NCBI GenBank assembly: GCA_028066695.1 | Contig: JALCBG010000020.1 | Span: 1-37,813, forward strand | From: Gammaproteobacteria bacterium | GTDB taxonomy: Bacteria > Pseudomonadota > Gammaproteobacteria > Arenicellales > Poriferihabitantaceae | Reading direction: 5' to 3' | DNA: 37,813 nucleotides | Shown: positions 7,541 to 16,491 of the stretch, one piece after another | How positions within the stretch are numbered: the first letter of the stretch is position 1 | How the letters are laid out: the number at the start of each line of letters is the position of its first letter | The notes under the pieces: generated by a model | Database searches by the model: none | What the model was told of the DNA's origin: nothing | What the model saw: the letters and a program-made list of their open reading frames with translations, nothing else | Program-made: the position numbers and the translations under genes

Positions 7541-7546
7541 TACAAT
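7541..7546 (+). promoter_or_regulatory. -10 element ahead of the dimethylglycine-dehydrogenase-like gene
   Basis: TACAAT lies 27 nt before the ATG at 7574, just after a GC-rich alternating stretch (7523-7540). A transcription start near 7553 would leave a leader of about 20 nt. No convincing -35 was found. Confidence 0.4.
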
Positions 7547-7573
7547 GTCCGCCCGGCAATTCCCACTCCCGCA

Positions 7574-10030
7574 ATGCCCAGCGAAATTCCACAGCGCGCG
7601 AGCGCGGTCGTCATCGGCGGCGGCGTCATCGGCGCGAGCGTCGCCTACCACCTGGCGAAACTCGGCTGGAGCGACGTGGTGCTGCTGGAGCGGCGGCAGT
7701 TCGCCTGCGGCACCACCTGGCACGCGGCCGGGCTGGTCGGCACCATGCGCGCCAATGAAAGCCAGGCGCGGCTGTGCGAATACTCCATGTCGGTGCTGCG
7801 CGAACTGGAGGAGGAGACCGGGCAGTCCACCGGTTTCAAGCAAGTTGGTTCGCTTTCCATCGCGCACAGCGATGCGCGCTTTGAGGAATTAAAACGGGTC
7901 GCCTCCATGAACAACGCGTTCGGCGTAACCCGCGTGGATATTCTGACGCGCGACGAAGTCAAGGCGCGCTGCCCGCTGCTGGAATGCGGCGATTTGCTCG
8001 GCGGAAGTTGGGTCGCGCAGGACGGCTACGCCAGTCCGGTGGACATCACCGCCTCGTTCGTAAAAGGCGCGCGCGCGCGCGGCGCGAAGTGCATTGAAGG
8101 CGTCGCGGTCACCGGCATTCTCCGCGACGGCGGCAAGGTCGCCGGCGTGCGGACAGAGCAGGGCGAAATTCGCGCCGACTTCGTGGTCAATTGCGGCGGC
8201 ATGTGGGCGCGCGAAATCGGCAAACTGGCCGGGGTCAATGTGCCGCTGCACGCCTGCGAGCACTATTACGCGGTCACCGAAAAACTCGCCGACCTGCCGG
8301 CCGATCTGCCGGTGCTGCGCGACCACGACCGCTGCGCCTATTACAAGCCGGAAGCCGGCGGAATTTTGGTCGGCGCGTTTGAACAAAACGCGCGCGCCTG
8401 GGGCGCGGACGGAATTCCGCATGACTTTTGCTTTGATGAAATTGACGGGCATTTTGAAGAGCAGTTGATGCCGGTGCTGGAGGACGCGATGGCGCGCGTG
8501 CCGGCGCTGCAGAGCGCCGGCTGGCGAAAGTTTTTTTGCGGGCCCGAGAGTTTCACGCCGGACGACCAGTTTCACATCGGCGAGGCGCCCGAACTGAAAA
8601 ATTTTTATGTCGCGGCCGGACTGAATTCGGTCGGCATTCAAACTTCCGGCGGACTCGGGCGCGCGCTCGCCGAATGGATGCACCAGGGAAGCGCGCCGAT
8701 GGATTTGTGGGGCAACGACATCCGCCGCATGTTTCCGTTTCAGGGCACGCGCCACTACCTGCAAAACCGCGTCTCCGAATCGCTCGGCTTGCTCTACGCG
8801 CGCCACTACCCCTACCGCCAGATGGAAAGCGCGCGCAATGTCCGCCACTCGCCGGTGCACGAATTGCTGGCCGAGCGCGGCGCGTGCTTCGGCGAAACCG
8901 CCGGCTGGGAGCGGCCGAACTGGTTCGCGCCGCCGGGCGTGGAGCCGAAATATGAATACAGTTTCGGCAAGCAAAACTGGTTTGAATATTCGGCGGCCGA
9001 ACACCGCGCGTTTCGCGAGGGGGTTGCGCTGTTTGACCAGAGCAGTTTCGCCAAATACCTGGTGCAGGGGCGCGACAGTTGCGCCGAGTTGCAGCGGATT
9101 TGCACCGCCAACATTGACCTGCCGGCCGGGCGAATGATCTACACCCACTGGCTGAACGAGCGCGGCGGCATTGAATCCGACCTCACGGTGACGCGCCTCG
9201 CCGAGCATGAATTTTTGGTGGTCAGCGGCGCCGCGGTCTGCCACAAGGATTTGGACTGGCTGCGCCGCAACATTAAAGACGGCGCGCATTGCTGGGTCAC
9301 CGACATCACCGCCGCCTGGGCGGTGTTCGGCGTGATGGGGCCGAACAGCCGCGCATTGCTCACCGACGCGCTCGGAGAAGACATGTCATCCGGCGCGTTT
9401 GCATTCGGCGAAGTGAAACCGGTGGAAGTCGGCTGCGCGCCGGCGCGCGCCGCGCGCGTCTCCTATGTCGGCGAACTCGGCTGGGAGTTGTATGTTCCGG
9501 TGGACATGGCGCGCCACGCGTTCGCGCATTTATTGCGCGCCGGCGAAAGCCACGGCCTGCGCCTCGCCGGCATGCACGCCCTGGACAGCGGCCGCATAGA
9601 AAAAAAGTTTCCGCACTTCGGCCACGACATCGCCTGCGAGGACACCCCGCCGGAAAGCGGCTGCGCCTTCGTCTGCGACTTTGACAAGCCGGCATTTATC
9701 GGCGGAGACGCGGTGCGCCGGCAACTGGACGGCGGCGAATGGAAACAAAAACGCCTGGCGCAGTTTTTGCTGGGCGACCCGGAAGTCGTGCTCTACCACC
9801 ACGAGCCGATTTTGCGCGACGGCAAAATCGTCGGCCACCTCACCTCCGGCAACTACGGCCACACCCTCGGCGGCGCGGTCGGCCTCGGCTATGTCCGCAA
9901 CAAAGGCGGCGTGGATCAGGCCTATCTGGACGGCGGCGCCATGGAAATTGAAGTCGGCGGCGAGCGCATTCCGGCGCGCGCCAGTTTGCGCGCGATGTAT
10001 GACCCGCGCGCCGGGCGCATGCGCGGCTAA
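7574..10030 (+). CDS. FAD-dependent dimethylglycine/sarcosine-dehydrogenase-like protein with GcvT domain
   Basis: An 818-residue flavoprotein with the order DAO oxidoreductase (about 10-370), FAO_M linker (370-430), GcvT-like tetrahydrofolate-binding domain (about 430-710) and GcvT C-terminal barrel (to the end). It shows the dinucleotide motif GGGVIG (15-20) and TWHAAGL, whose His50 corresponds to the histidine that holds FAD covalently in dimethylglycine dehydrogenase. Such enzymes demethylate N-methylated glycines and pass the methyl carbon to tetrahydrofolate. Related proteins act on other N-methyl compounds, so the substrate is open. The gene has its own promoter, and no separate beta/gamma/delta sarcosine-oxidase subunits lie nearby. 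Confidence 0.88.
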   Translation: MPSEIPQRASAVVIGGGVIGASVAYHLAKLGWSDVVLLERRQFACGTTWHAAGLVGTMRANESQARLCEYSMSVLRELEEETGQSTGFKQVGSLSIAHSDARFEELKRVASMNNAFGVTRVDILTRDEVKARCPLLECGDLLGGSWVAQDGYASPVDITASFVKGARARGAKCIEGVAVTGILRDGGKVAGVRTEQGEIRADFVVNCGGMWAREIGKLAGVNVPLHACEHYYAVTEKLADLPADLPVLRDHDRCAYYKPEAGGILVGAFEQNARAWGADGIPHDFCFDEIDGHFEEQLMPVLEDAMARVPALQSAGWRKFFCGPESFTPDDQFHIGEAPELKNFYVAAGLNSVGIQTSGGLGRALAEWMHQGSAPMDLWGNDIRRMFPFQGTRHYLQNRVSESLGLLYARHYPYRQMESARNVRHSPVHELLAERGACFGETAGWERPNWFAPPGVEPKYEYSFGKQNWFEYSAAEHRAFREGVALFDQSSFAKYLVQGRDSCAELQRICTANIDLPAGRMIYTHWLNERGGIESDLTVTRLAEHEFLVVSGAAVCHKDLDWLRRNIKDGAHCWVTDITAAWAVFGVMGPNSRALLTDALGEDMSSGAFAFGEVKPVEVGCAPARAARVSYVGELGWELYVPVDMARHAFAHLLRAGESHGLRLAGMHALDSGRIEKKFPHFGHDIACEDTPPESGCAFVCDFDKPAFIGGDAVRRQLDGGEWKQKRLAQFLLGDPEVVLYHHEPILRDGKIVGHLTSGNYGHTLGGAVGLGYVRNKGGVDQAYLDGGAMEIEVGGERIPARASLRAMYDPRAGRMRG

Positions 10031-10050
10031 AAACGCGCGCCCTTTCCCGC

Positions 10051-10056
10051 TATACT
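10051..10056 (+). promoter_or_regulatory. -10 element of the ilvB operon
   Basis: TATACT stands 37 nt before the GTG start of ilvB. A start near 10063 gives a ~31-nt leader, too short for a leader-peptide attenuator, and no run of Leu/Ile/Val codons is present. No clear -35 is visible. Confidence 0.45.
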
Positions 10057-10093
10057 CCCCTCCCTTTTCCCAATCCCGCAGACAGGTGCAGCA

Positions 10094-11836
10094 GTGTCCG
10101 ACAAAGAAATAACCGGCGCCGAGATTTTGATCCGGTGCCTGCAGGACGAAAATATTGAGTTCATTTTTGGCTACCCCGGCGGCGCGGCGCTGCATATTTA
10201 TGACGCGCTCTACCAGCAGGACCGGGTGCGGCACATCCTCGCGCGGCACGAGCAGGGGGCGGCGCACGCGGCCGACGGCTACGCGCGCTCCACCGGAAAG
10301 CCCGGCGTGGTGCTGGTCACCTCGGGACCGGGGGTGACCAACGCCGTCACCGGCATCGCCACCGCCTACATGGACTCCATTCCGATGGTGATCATCGCCG
10401 GCCAGGTGCCGTCCACGCTCATCGGCGACGACGCATTTCAGGAAGTGGACACGGTCGGCATCACCCGCCCCTGCGTCAAGCACAACTTTCTGGTGACTGA
10501 CGTCAACAAAATCGCCGCGACCATGAAGAAGGCGTTTCACATCGCCTCCTCCGGGCGGCCCGGCCCGGTCGTGGTGGACCTGCCGAAGGACATCACCAAC
10601 CAACTCGCGCCCTACGAATACCCGAAGGACATTCACATTCGCTCCTACCAGCCGCGCGACAAGGGGCACGGCAAGCAAATCGCGCGCGGCGTGGATCTTT
10701 TGCTGCAGGCGAAGCGGCCGATCATTTACACCGGCGGCGGCGCGGTGTTCGGCGGCGCGCATTTGCCGCTGCGCGAACTGGTCGGCATGCTGAAATTTCC
10801 CTGCACCTCCACGCTGATGGGGCTCGGCGCGGTCGCCGCGTCCGACCCGAACTTTCTCGGCATGCTCGGCATGCACGGCACCTACGAATCCAACATGGCG
10901 ATGCACGACTGCGATGTGATGTTCGCGGTCGGCGCGCGCTTTGACGACCGCGTCACCGGCGATTTGGAAAAGTTTTCGCCGGGCGCGCGCATTGTGCAGA
11001 TAGATGTGGACCCGTCCTCCATCGGCAAAAATGTTCCGGTGGAAGTGCCCATAGTCGGGCGCTGCGGCGAGGTGCTCGCCGAAATGCTGGAGCGCGCCAA
11101 GCCGCGCCTCGGCGAAATCGATCGGCCGGCGGTGGACGCGTGGTGGAAGCAGATTGAGAAATGGAAAGGCCTCAATTCGCTCGCCTACGCCGAAAGCGGC
11201 GAGATGATCAAGCCGCAATTTGTCGTGCAGAAAATGATGGAAGTGACCGGCGGCGGCGCGTTCGTCACCTCCGATGTCGGCCAGCACCAAATGTGGGCGG
11301 CGCAGCATTACGGCTTTGAGGAGCCGCTGCGCTGGATCAACTCGGGCGGGCTCGGCACCATGGGCTTCGGCCTGCCGGCGGCGATGGGCGTGCAGATCGC
11401 GCACCCCGACGCGACCGTGGCGTGCATCACCGGAGACGCCAGCATCATCATGTGCATTCAGGAATTGTCCACCTGCAAGCAATACGGACTGCCGCTCAAA
11501 ATCATCAACCTCAACAACCGCTACATGGGCATGGTGCGCCAGTGGCAGGAGTTTTTCTACGCGCGCCGCTACGCGCATTCCTACATGGACGCGCTGCCCG
11601 ATTTTGTCGCGCTCGCCGAGAGTTTCGGGCACGCCGGAATTCGCGTGGAAAAACCCGGCGATGTGGAGGGCGCGCTGCGCGAGGCCTTCGGCATGAAAAA
11701 ACAACTGGTGTTCGTGGATGTGATCACCGACCCGTCGGAAAATGTCTACCCGATGATCGCGGCCGGCAAAGGCCACAACGAAATGCACCTGAAACCGGCC
11801 CCCGGCGACGAGCAGGCCGCGCGGGAACTGGCATGA
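10094..11836 (+). CDS. ilvB: Acetolactate synthase large (catalytic) subunit
   Basis: A 580-residue thiamine-diphosphate enzyme that makes acetolactate or acetohydroxybutyrate, the first common step of valine, leucine and isoleucine synthesis. The N-terminal domain has GYPGGAALHIYDAL and the catalytic Glu53 in RHEQGAAHAADGYAR. The central domain carries the FAD-binding features (VGARFDDRVTG). The C-terminal domain has the ThDP/Mg motif starting GDASIIM (from ~447) and ending IINLNN. The start is GTG at 10094, giving MSDKEITGAEIL, the usual beginning. It shares ATGA with the VOC gene that separates it from ilvN. Confidence 0.97.
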   Translation: MSDKEITGAEILIRCLQDENIEFIFGYPGGAALHIYDALYQQDRVRHILARHEQGAAHAADGYARSTGKPGVVLVTSGPGVTNAVTGIATAYMDSIPMVIIAGQVPSTLIGDDAFQEVDTVGITRPCVKHNFLVTDVNKIAATMKKAFHIASSGRPGPVVVDLPKDITNQLAPYEYPKDIHIRSYQPRDKGHGKQIARGVDLLLQAKRPIIYTGGGAVFGGAHLPLRELVGMLKFPCTSTLMGLGAVAASDPNFLGMLGMHGTYESNMAMHDCDVMFAVGARFDDRVTGDLEKFSPGARIVQIDVDPSSIGKNVPVEVPIVGRCGEVLAEMLERAKPRLGEIDRPAVDAWWKQIEKWKGLNSLAYAESGEMIKPQFVVQKMMEVTGGGAFVTSDVGQHQMWAAQHYGFEEPLRWINSGGLGTMGFGLPAAMGVQIAHPDATVACITGDASIIMCIQELSTCKQYGLPLKIINLNNRYMGMVRQWQEFFYARRYAHSYMDALPDFVALAESFGHAGIRVEKPGDVEGALREAFGMKKQLVFVDVITDPSENVYPMIAAGKGHNEMHLKPAPGDEQAARELA

Positions 11837-12156
11837 TCATGCCGCGCATTCACATCGCGCTTGCGGTCGCCGATTTTTCGGATTCGCTCGCCGACTACAC
11901 CGAACGCCTCGGGCAAAAACCGTGCTGCACCGTGGACGGCAAATACGCGTTGTGGCGCACCGACATTCTCAACTTTTCCATCTCGGTGAACCCCGAACAG
12001 GCCGGCGTGGTGCGGCACTTGGGATTTGAATGCGAGGCCGCCGAAGAAATGACCGCCGAAACCGACGCAAACGGCCTGCTCTGGGAATCATTTTCGGCGC
12101 GGCAGCAAAAACAGGAAATCCTGCGCATCTGGCCGGACGCGCAATTTTCGACCTGA
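11833..12156 (+). CDS. Small VOC (glyoxalase/dioxygenase-fold) protein inserted between ilvB and ilvN
   Basis: A 107-residue protein beginning MIMPRIHIALAVADFSDSLA, which is the typical first strand and helix of a vicinal-oxygen-chelate module (beta-alpha-beta-beta-beta). The conserved pattern HIALAV-x-D-F-x-x-S-L-x-x-Y-x-x-x-LG is clear, and a second strand set (YALWRTDILNFSIS) follows. It is too short for two VOC modules, so it would work as a dimer. It overlaps ilvB by 4 bp and ends 4 nt before ilvN, so all three are probably translationally coupled. No known branched-chain step needs it. A later ATG at 11839 is an alternative start. Confidence 0.75.
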   Translation: MIMPRIHIALAVADFSDSLADYTERLGQKPCCTVDGKYALWRTDILNFSISVNPEQAGVVRHLGFECEAAEEMTAETDANGLLWESFSARQQKQEILRIWPDAQFST

Positions 12157-12160
12157 AACC

Positions 12161-12658
12161 ATGCGCAGAATTCTCTCCATACTGATGGAAAACGAGGCCG
12201 GCGCGCTGTCGCGCGTCGCCGGCCTGTTCTCGGCGCGCGGCTACAACATTGAGTCGCTCACCGTGGCGCCGACCGACGACGAGTCGCTGTCGCGCATGAC
12301 CATCGTCACCCATGGCAACGACCAAATCATTGAGCAGATCACCAAGCAACTGCATAAACTTATTGATGTGGTGCGGCTGATAGACCTGACCGGCGGCCTG
12401 CACATTGAGCGCGAATTGCTGCTGGTAAAAGTCGCCACCGCCGGGCACGGCACAAAACGCGACGAAGCGGCGCGCCTCGCCAACATTTTTCGCGGGCGCA
12501 TCATTGATGTCACCGGCACCACCTGCACGCTGGAACTGACCGGCAACAGCGCGAAGATAGACGCGTTTTTGGAGGCGCTTTCGCGGCTGGAAATCATGGA
12601 AGTGGTGCGCTCCGGCATCTCCGGCATCGGCCGCGGCAAGCGCGCGCTGAAACTTTAA
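12161..12658 (+). CDS. ilvN: Acetolactate synthase small (regulatory) subunit
   Basis: A 165-residue regulatory subunit that activates the large subunit and confers feedback inhibition by branched-chain amino acids. The N-terminal ACT domain starts [20 protein letters not shown] and continues through [14 protein letters not shown]. The C-terminal ALS_ss_C domain includes RELLLVKV and ends [14 protein letters not shown]. Length and both domains match the IlvH type. It follows the VOC gene by 4 nt and precedes ilvC by 53 nt. Confidence 0.96.
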   Translation: MRRILSILMENEAGALSRVAGLFSARGYNIESLTVAPTDDESLSRMTIVTHGNDQIIEQITKQLHKLIDVVRLIDLTGGLHIERELLLVKVATAGHGTKRDEAARLANIFRGRIIDVTGTTCTLELTGNSAKIDAFLEALSRLEIMEVVRSGISGIGRGKRALKL

Positions 12659-12711
12659 AATCGCCGCGCAAAACCTTTCCTCAAAACTTTCACTCAAACA
12701 CAGAGGCAGTT

Positions 12712-13728
12712 ATGAAAATCCACTACCAAAAAGACGCCGACCCGGCGAAAGTGCGCGGCAAAAAAGTCGCGGTCATCGGCTACGGCTCGCAGGGGCACGC
12801 CCACGCCAACAACCTCAAAGACAGCGGCGTGGAAGTCGTGGTCGGCCTGCGCGCCGACTCGTCCTCGCGCGCCAAAGCCGAGGCGGCCGGACTGCGCGTC
12901 GCCGAAGTCGGCGAGGCGGCCGCGCAGGCCGATTTGGTGATGATGCTCTGCCCGGACGAGTTGATGGGAAAAATCTACGCGGACGAAGTGGAAGCGAACA
13001 TGAAAAAAGGCGCGACTCTGGCGTTCGCGCACGGCTTCAACATCCATTTCGGCTACATCAAACCGCGCGCCGATTTGGATGTCATCATGGTCGCGCCCAA
13101 GGGCCCCGGCCATTTGGTGCGCTCCACTTATGAAAAAGGCGCCGGCGTGCCGTGCCTGGCCGCGGTGCACCAGGACCCGAGCGGAGACGCGCTCGCCACC
13201 GCGGTCTCCTACGCCGACGCGATCGGCGGCGGCCGCGCCGGCATCATTGAAACCACCTTCAAGGAAGAAACCGAGACCGACCTTTTCGGCGAACAGGCGG
13301 TGCTGTGCGGCGGCGCGACTGGCTTAGTGCAGGCCGGTTTTGAAACGCTGGTGGAAGCCGGCTACGCCCCCGAGATGGCCTACTTTGAATGCCTGCACGA
13401 ACTGAAACTCATCGTGGACCTGATGTATGAGGGCGGCATCGCCGACATGCGCTACTCCATCTCCAACACCGCCGAGTTCGGCGACCTGACGCGCGGCCCG
13501 CGCATCGTCAACGAGCAGACCAAGGCCGAGATGAAAAAAATCCTCGCCGAAATCCAATCCGGCGAATTCGCGCGCGAATGGATGGACGAAAACGCCGGCG
13601 GCGGCAAACGCTTCCCCGAACTCCGCGCCAAAGCCCGCGAACACCAAATAGAAAAAGTCGGCGCAAAACTCCGCGGAATGATGACCTGGATCGGCGAGGG
13701 GAAGGTGATTGACAAGGAGAAGAATTGA
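12712..13728 (+). CDS. ilvC: Ketol-acid reductoisomerase, class I
   Basis: A 338-residue enzyme that isomerises and reduces acetolactate with NADPH, the second branched-chain step. It has [10 protein letters not shown] at 23-32 (nucleotide binding), [10 protein letters not shown] and the [11 protein letters not shown] motif. The metal-binding C-terminal region contains [14 protein letters not shown] and [17 protein letters not shown]. The length is that of the short bacterial class I enzyme. An AGAGG element 6-10 nt before the ATG serves as a ribosome binding site. It converges on the restriction endonuclease gene, and an inverted repeat lies in the gap. Confidence 0.97.
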   Translation: MKIHYQKDADPAKVRGKKVAVIGYGSQGHAHANNLKDSGVEVVVGLRADSSSRAKAEAAGLRVAEVGEAAAQADLVMMLCPDELMGKIYADEVEANMKKGATLAFAHGFNIHFGYIKPRADLDVIMVAPKGPGHLVRSTYEKGAGVPCLAAVHQDPSGDALATAVSYADAIGGGRAGIIETTFKEETETDLFGEQAVLCGGATGLVQAGFETLVEAGYAPEMAYFECLHELKLIVDLMYEGGIADMRYSISNTAEFGDLTRGPRIVNEQTKAEMKKILAEIQSGEFAREWMDENAGGGKRFPELRAKAREHQIEKVGAKLRGMMTWIGEGKVIDKEKN

Positions 13729-13760
13729 GGGGGCAAAAAAGCCGCCGGAAATTCCTCTTA

Positions 13761-13800
13761 CACCTCCACCGCGCCCTGCGCGAGAAGGCCGGTGGAGGTG
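13761..13800. terminator. 11-bp perfect inverted repeat between convergent ilvC and the restriction gene
   Basis: CACCTCCACCG at 13761-13771 pairs exactly with CGGTGGAGGTG at 13790-13800, with an 18-nt loop. It sits between two convergent genes, where a two-way terminator would be expected. Neither side has a run of T, so it is not a standard intrinsic terminator. It could be a pause or RNA-end-stabilising hairpin. Confidence 0.45.
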
Positions 13801-13816
13801 GGACCGACGAGACTGG

Positions 13817-15301
13817 TCATGGGCGAACCGGATTCGGGCACAGACGATGGAATTCGGGTTCTGTTTGACTGTTGCGCAAAAAGCAGATGTTGATTTCGCG
13901 GTCTGTGCACAGGTAGTCAGACAGCCACTCGTGCGGCAACTCCTCGGGAAGAACGAGATATAAAGAGGGGGCGCTCAGAGCGTCGCGATACCGGTAGCGG
14001 TATTCATAAAGTTGGCTCAATCCTTTGCGCAACTGTTCATGCATGCTGGGGCCGCCGCTCTTGATTTCAAAAATTACATTGCGGCCATCGGGCAGGGATG
14101 CCCACAGGTCAATATGAGCAGAATCGCCCACTTCCGCCTTGATGTTGTCTTCCAGCCACGCGCACAGCCTATCGACCATGCTCCCATGAATCATATTTCG
14201 GCGCTCTTGTTTAATGCGCGTCAGTTCGGGATTGCTCGTCTTTGAAGAGCCAGAAATATCCTGGCTGTTTTCGGTGGTGCTCGTGTATGGGCGAGTTTGT
14301 CCGTCAAATTTCCGCAGTGGTGCGCTCAACGCAATTTTCTGTTGGGTTGCAGTCGTGGTATGCACAGGCTGCCACGAACTTGACAGGCCTCCAAGGCAGT
14401 CCGTAATTGTAGGCGGCAAGATTTTAATGGCATCGAAGTAATCTGCCCATCGAGCCAATGCTTCCGGAGACGACAAGTCATTCTCAACAAAATCAAATTT
14501 GTTGTGAATGGAGTGAATGGCAGCAAACTGTTCAGACAAAACTGAACGCTCCGCATCGCTGGACGGCGAGCGCAGCATAATTTTCCTGCTCTGCAACTGA
14601 AACATCTCTGTCTGCTCCAAGAGATTAAAGCGGTGTTCCCCTTGTTTTTGCAGATTTGATTTTCGGATAGTGCCGAGAACTGCCGCAACAGCACTAGTTT
14701 CGGGGCACACAGTTTTGAACAGAGACTGGTCGTTGGCCAGTGCATACCATTCGTCGTAGGCAACAGCCGCGGTGAAAATGTCACCGCTATTGCGCAACAG
14801 GCAATCAGCATACAGTGCCGCAACTAAAAGTCGGACCGGTGAGACAACCGCGCCTGCATGCAAAAGCCGCTCCTTTGCCAAGCGCGTTGCTCCTTGGACC
14901 CGTGGGCCAGAGGAGTTATGCATGATCCCCGATGAAATCAGAGGGTGTTGCAGCAACGGGAGCTGCAGGCGCAAAAAGGCGGCGGTGTCGGGTGCCTCGC
15001 CCAACAGAAATTTCTTTGCGGTTTCAGTCATGCGCACAATCCACCGATCATTTTCGTAAAGAAAATGGCAGATTCCAAGAAAAGTTGGGTACGCAGTTAC
15101 AACGTCGCGATAGTATGCATCTTGACGCTTAGGAGACCATCGGCGCGCACTGCCCCCAAACTCGCTCGCAAGTTCGTCACGCCGATACTCTTGATTGTCA
15201 TACTGCGCAAAAATATGCGCGAATGAGCAGAGCTGATCTGCCCACAAATCTTCACTGGCGTGAATTTTGTGGCTGAAAAAGTCGGGAATCAGCATTTGCA
15301 T
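13817..15301 (-). CDS. Putative type II restriction endonuclease (PD-(D/E)XK)
   Basis: A 494-residue protein whose gene begins 1 nt after the end of a cytosine-5 DNA methyltransferase gene on the same strand, the usual layout of a type II restriction-modification pair. Near the C-terminus, D398 (HIDLW), then E412-x-K414 in VIFEIKSGG, form a PD-(D/E)XK nuclease centre, followed by a helix (QLRKGLSQLYEYRYRYR) common in these folds. The first ~340 residues match no family that I recognise and may hold DNA recognition. The start ATG at 15301 is followed by a second Met two codons later. The cut site cannot be predicted. TCGA frequency and lower GC mark it as foreign. Confidence 0.75.
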   Translation of the reverse strand: MQMLIPDFFSHKIHASEDLWADQLCSFAHIFAQYDNQEYRRDELASEFGGSARRWSPKRQDAYYRDVVTAYPTFLGICHFLYENDRWIVRMTETAKKFLLGEAPDTAAFLRLQLPLLQHPLISSGIMHNSSGPRVQGATRLAKERLLHAGAVVSPVRLLVAALYADCLLRNSGDIFTAAVAYDEWYALANDQSLFKTVCPETSAVAAVLGTIRKSNLQKQGEHRFNLLEQTEMFQLQSRKIMLRSPSSDAERSVLSEQFAAIHSIHNKFDFVENDLSSPEALARWADYFDAIKILPPTITDCLGGLSSSWQPVHTTTATQQKIALSAPLRKFDGQTRPYTSTTENSQDISGSSKTSNPELTRIKQERRNMIHGSMVDRLCAWLEDNIKAEVGDSAHIDLWASLPDGRNVIFEIKSGGPSMHEQLRKGLSQLYEYRYRYRDALSAPSLYLVLPEELPHEWLSDYLCTDREINICFLRNSQTEPEFHRLCPNPVRP

Positions 15302-15302
15302 A

Positions 15303-16385
15303 TTAATGCAGGAAGTTGATGCCGATGCGTTTGATCAATGCGCGAGTCGTCATTGCTTTCGGGAAACCGAAAACATGCACACCGATGTGGGTTGCAATTT
15401 GCGCTGCAAAGAGGGGCGGCACAGCATTTCCGACTTGGCGGATCATGTGACGCACGTTGCCGTCAAATTCCCACCAGTCGGGGAATGTCTGCAAACGCGC
15501 CGATTCGCGCGGAGTGACCTCGCGAGGTTCATGGGGATGCACATGCCCCTTGCCGCCGCCTTGGTCAGATCCCACGACAATGGTGAAACTGGGTTTGTCG
15601 GGATACAGTTTGTTGATGCGCGTCCGATTGTCCCTTTGTCCAAAAGGCATTTTTTCGTAACGCTTGATGATTTTTGCACTGTGATTGCGCATACGGTGAT
15701 TGGGCAACACTTCCCCCGGCGGAGGCATGTTTGCCAAGGCCTGTCCCGCAGTGTTGAACGGGATGCAACTTTCATCATCGCCGTATTTTTTCGCCAAACG
15801 CGGGGGCGCGTCTCCACCGAGAACGCCGACAATGAAAACCCGTTTCCGCCACTGCGGAATGCCATGCTCGGCCATTTCGTATGTTTCCACCGACAAATCG
15901 TATTTTCCATGGCACGAAAGTCGATTTCGGAGTTCACGGAGCACCCGGCCGCCATGCACGGATTGGATACCGTACACATTCTCGAAAACGAAGGCGCGCG
16001 GACGCAATTTATCCACGATGCGATGGAACTCCCACACCATTCCGCCGCGGGTATCCGCGAGACCCTTGCGCTGGCCGAACACGGAAAACGACTGGCACGG
16101 AGGTCCGCCAATCAAGACATCGACTTCCCCGCGAGCAAGCCCGGATTTTTTGAGGATTGCGCCGGCATTTAGGCCAGAAACATCCTCTTCCAAAACCTCA
16201 TGTTTTGGATACATTTTTCGTTTCTTCTGGTTGATTCTGAGCGTGTTGCAGGAAAAGGGGTCGACATCGGTCGCGAAGCAAATATCGAAGCCGGCCGCAG
16301 CAAAACCAAGGTCAAGCCCCCCGCCGCCAGAAAATAAGGCGACAACAGACGGCTGAGCCCGACCAGAATTTTGAGAGTTTCGCAT
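15303..16385 (-). CDS. DNA (cytosine-5-)-methyltransferase
   Basis: A 360-residue m5C methyltransferase, the protective partner of the downstream endonuclease. Motif I is ALFSGGGGLDLGF (from residue 16) and motif IV is GGPPCQSFS, with catalytic Cys97. Motif VI is ENV (135-137), motif VIII QWRKR (178-182), motif IX RESARLQTFP (293-302) and motif X QVGNAVPP (317-324). The target recognition domain (about 190-290) is short, as in single-specificity enzymes. I chose the ATG at 16385. A TTG at 16412 would add nine residues (LYRPNPSAM) but lies only ~8 nt from the predicted transcription start. A promoter and a palindrome sit just upstream. The specificity is unknown. Confidence 0.92.
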   Translation of the reverse strand: MRNSQNSGRAQPSVVALFSGGGGLDLGFAAAGFDICFATDVDPFSCNTLRINQKKRKMYPKHEVLEEDVSGLNAGAILKKSGLARGEVDVLIGGPPCQSFSVFGQRKGLADTRGGMVWEFHRIVDKLRPRAFVFENVYGIQSVHGGRVLRELRNRLSCHGKYDLSVETYEMAEHGIPQWRKRVFIVGVLGGDAPPRLAKKYGDDESCIPFNTAGQALANMPPPGEVLPNHRMRNHSAKIIKRYEKMPFGQRDNRTRINKLYPDKPSFTIVVGSDQGGGKGHVHPHEPREVTPRESARLQTFPDWWEFDGNVRHMIRQVGNAVPPLFAAQIATHIGVHVFGFPKAMTTRALIKRIGINFLH

Positions 16386-16426
16386 TGCGCTGGGGTTTGG
16401 TCGATACAACAAGTCTACGCGACTGG

Positions 16427-16460
16427 ATTATACATGACCTGAGGCGCCAGAATTTCTGGC
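16427..16460 (-). promoter_or_regulatory. Promoter of the restriction-modification pair with overlapping palindrome
   Basis: On the minus strand a consensus TATAAT (16432-16427) lies about 42 nt upstream of the methyltransferase ATG. A 15-bp palindrome, GCCAGAA-T-TTCTGGC (16446-16460), begins 13 bp upstream of the -10 and covers the -35 position, which itself matches poorly. This arrangement suggests an operator for control of the system. A second TATAAT (16486-16481) lies within a short G5/C5 hairpin directly after thiQ. Confidence 0.5.
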
Positions 16461-16491
16461 AGGCGAGAGCATCGGGGGGCATTATACCCCC

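Noticed and set aside
10031-10093. A leader-peptide attenuator before ilvB
   Set aside because: The leader is only about 31 nt and has no run of branched-chain codons or terminator hairpin.
9530-11788. A 752-codon open frame on the minus strand opposite the flavoprotein and ilvB genes
   Set aside because: It lies antisense to two certain genes, has no family motifs and is rich in His/Arg, as expected from GC-rich shadow frames.
13761-13800. A firm intrinsic terminator call for ilvC
   Set aside because: The hairpin is perfect, but neither strand has a T run after it, so it is listed only with low confidence.
16385-16412. TTG at 16412 as the methyltransferase start
   Set aside because: It would lie only about 8 nt from the predicted transcription start with no ribosome binding site, and it adds no conserved sequence.
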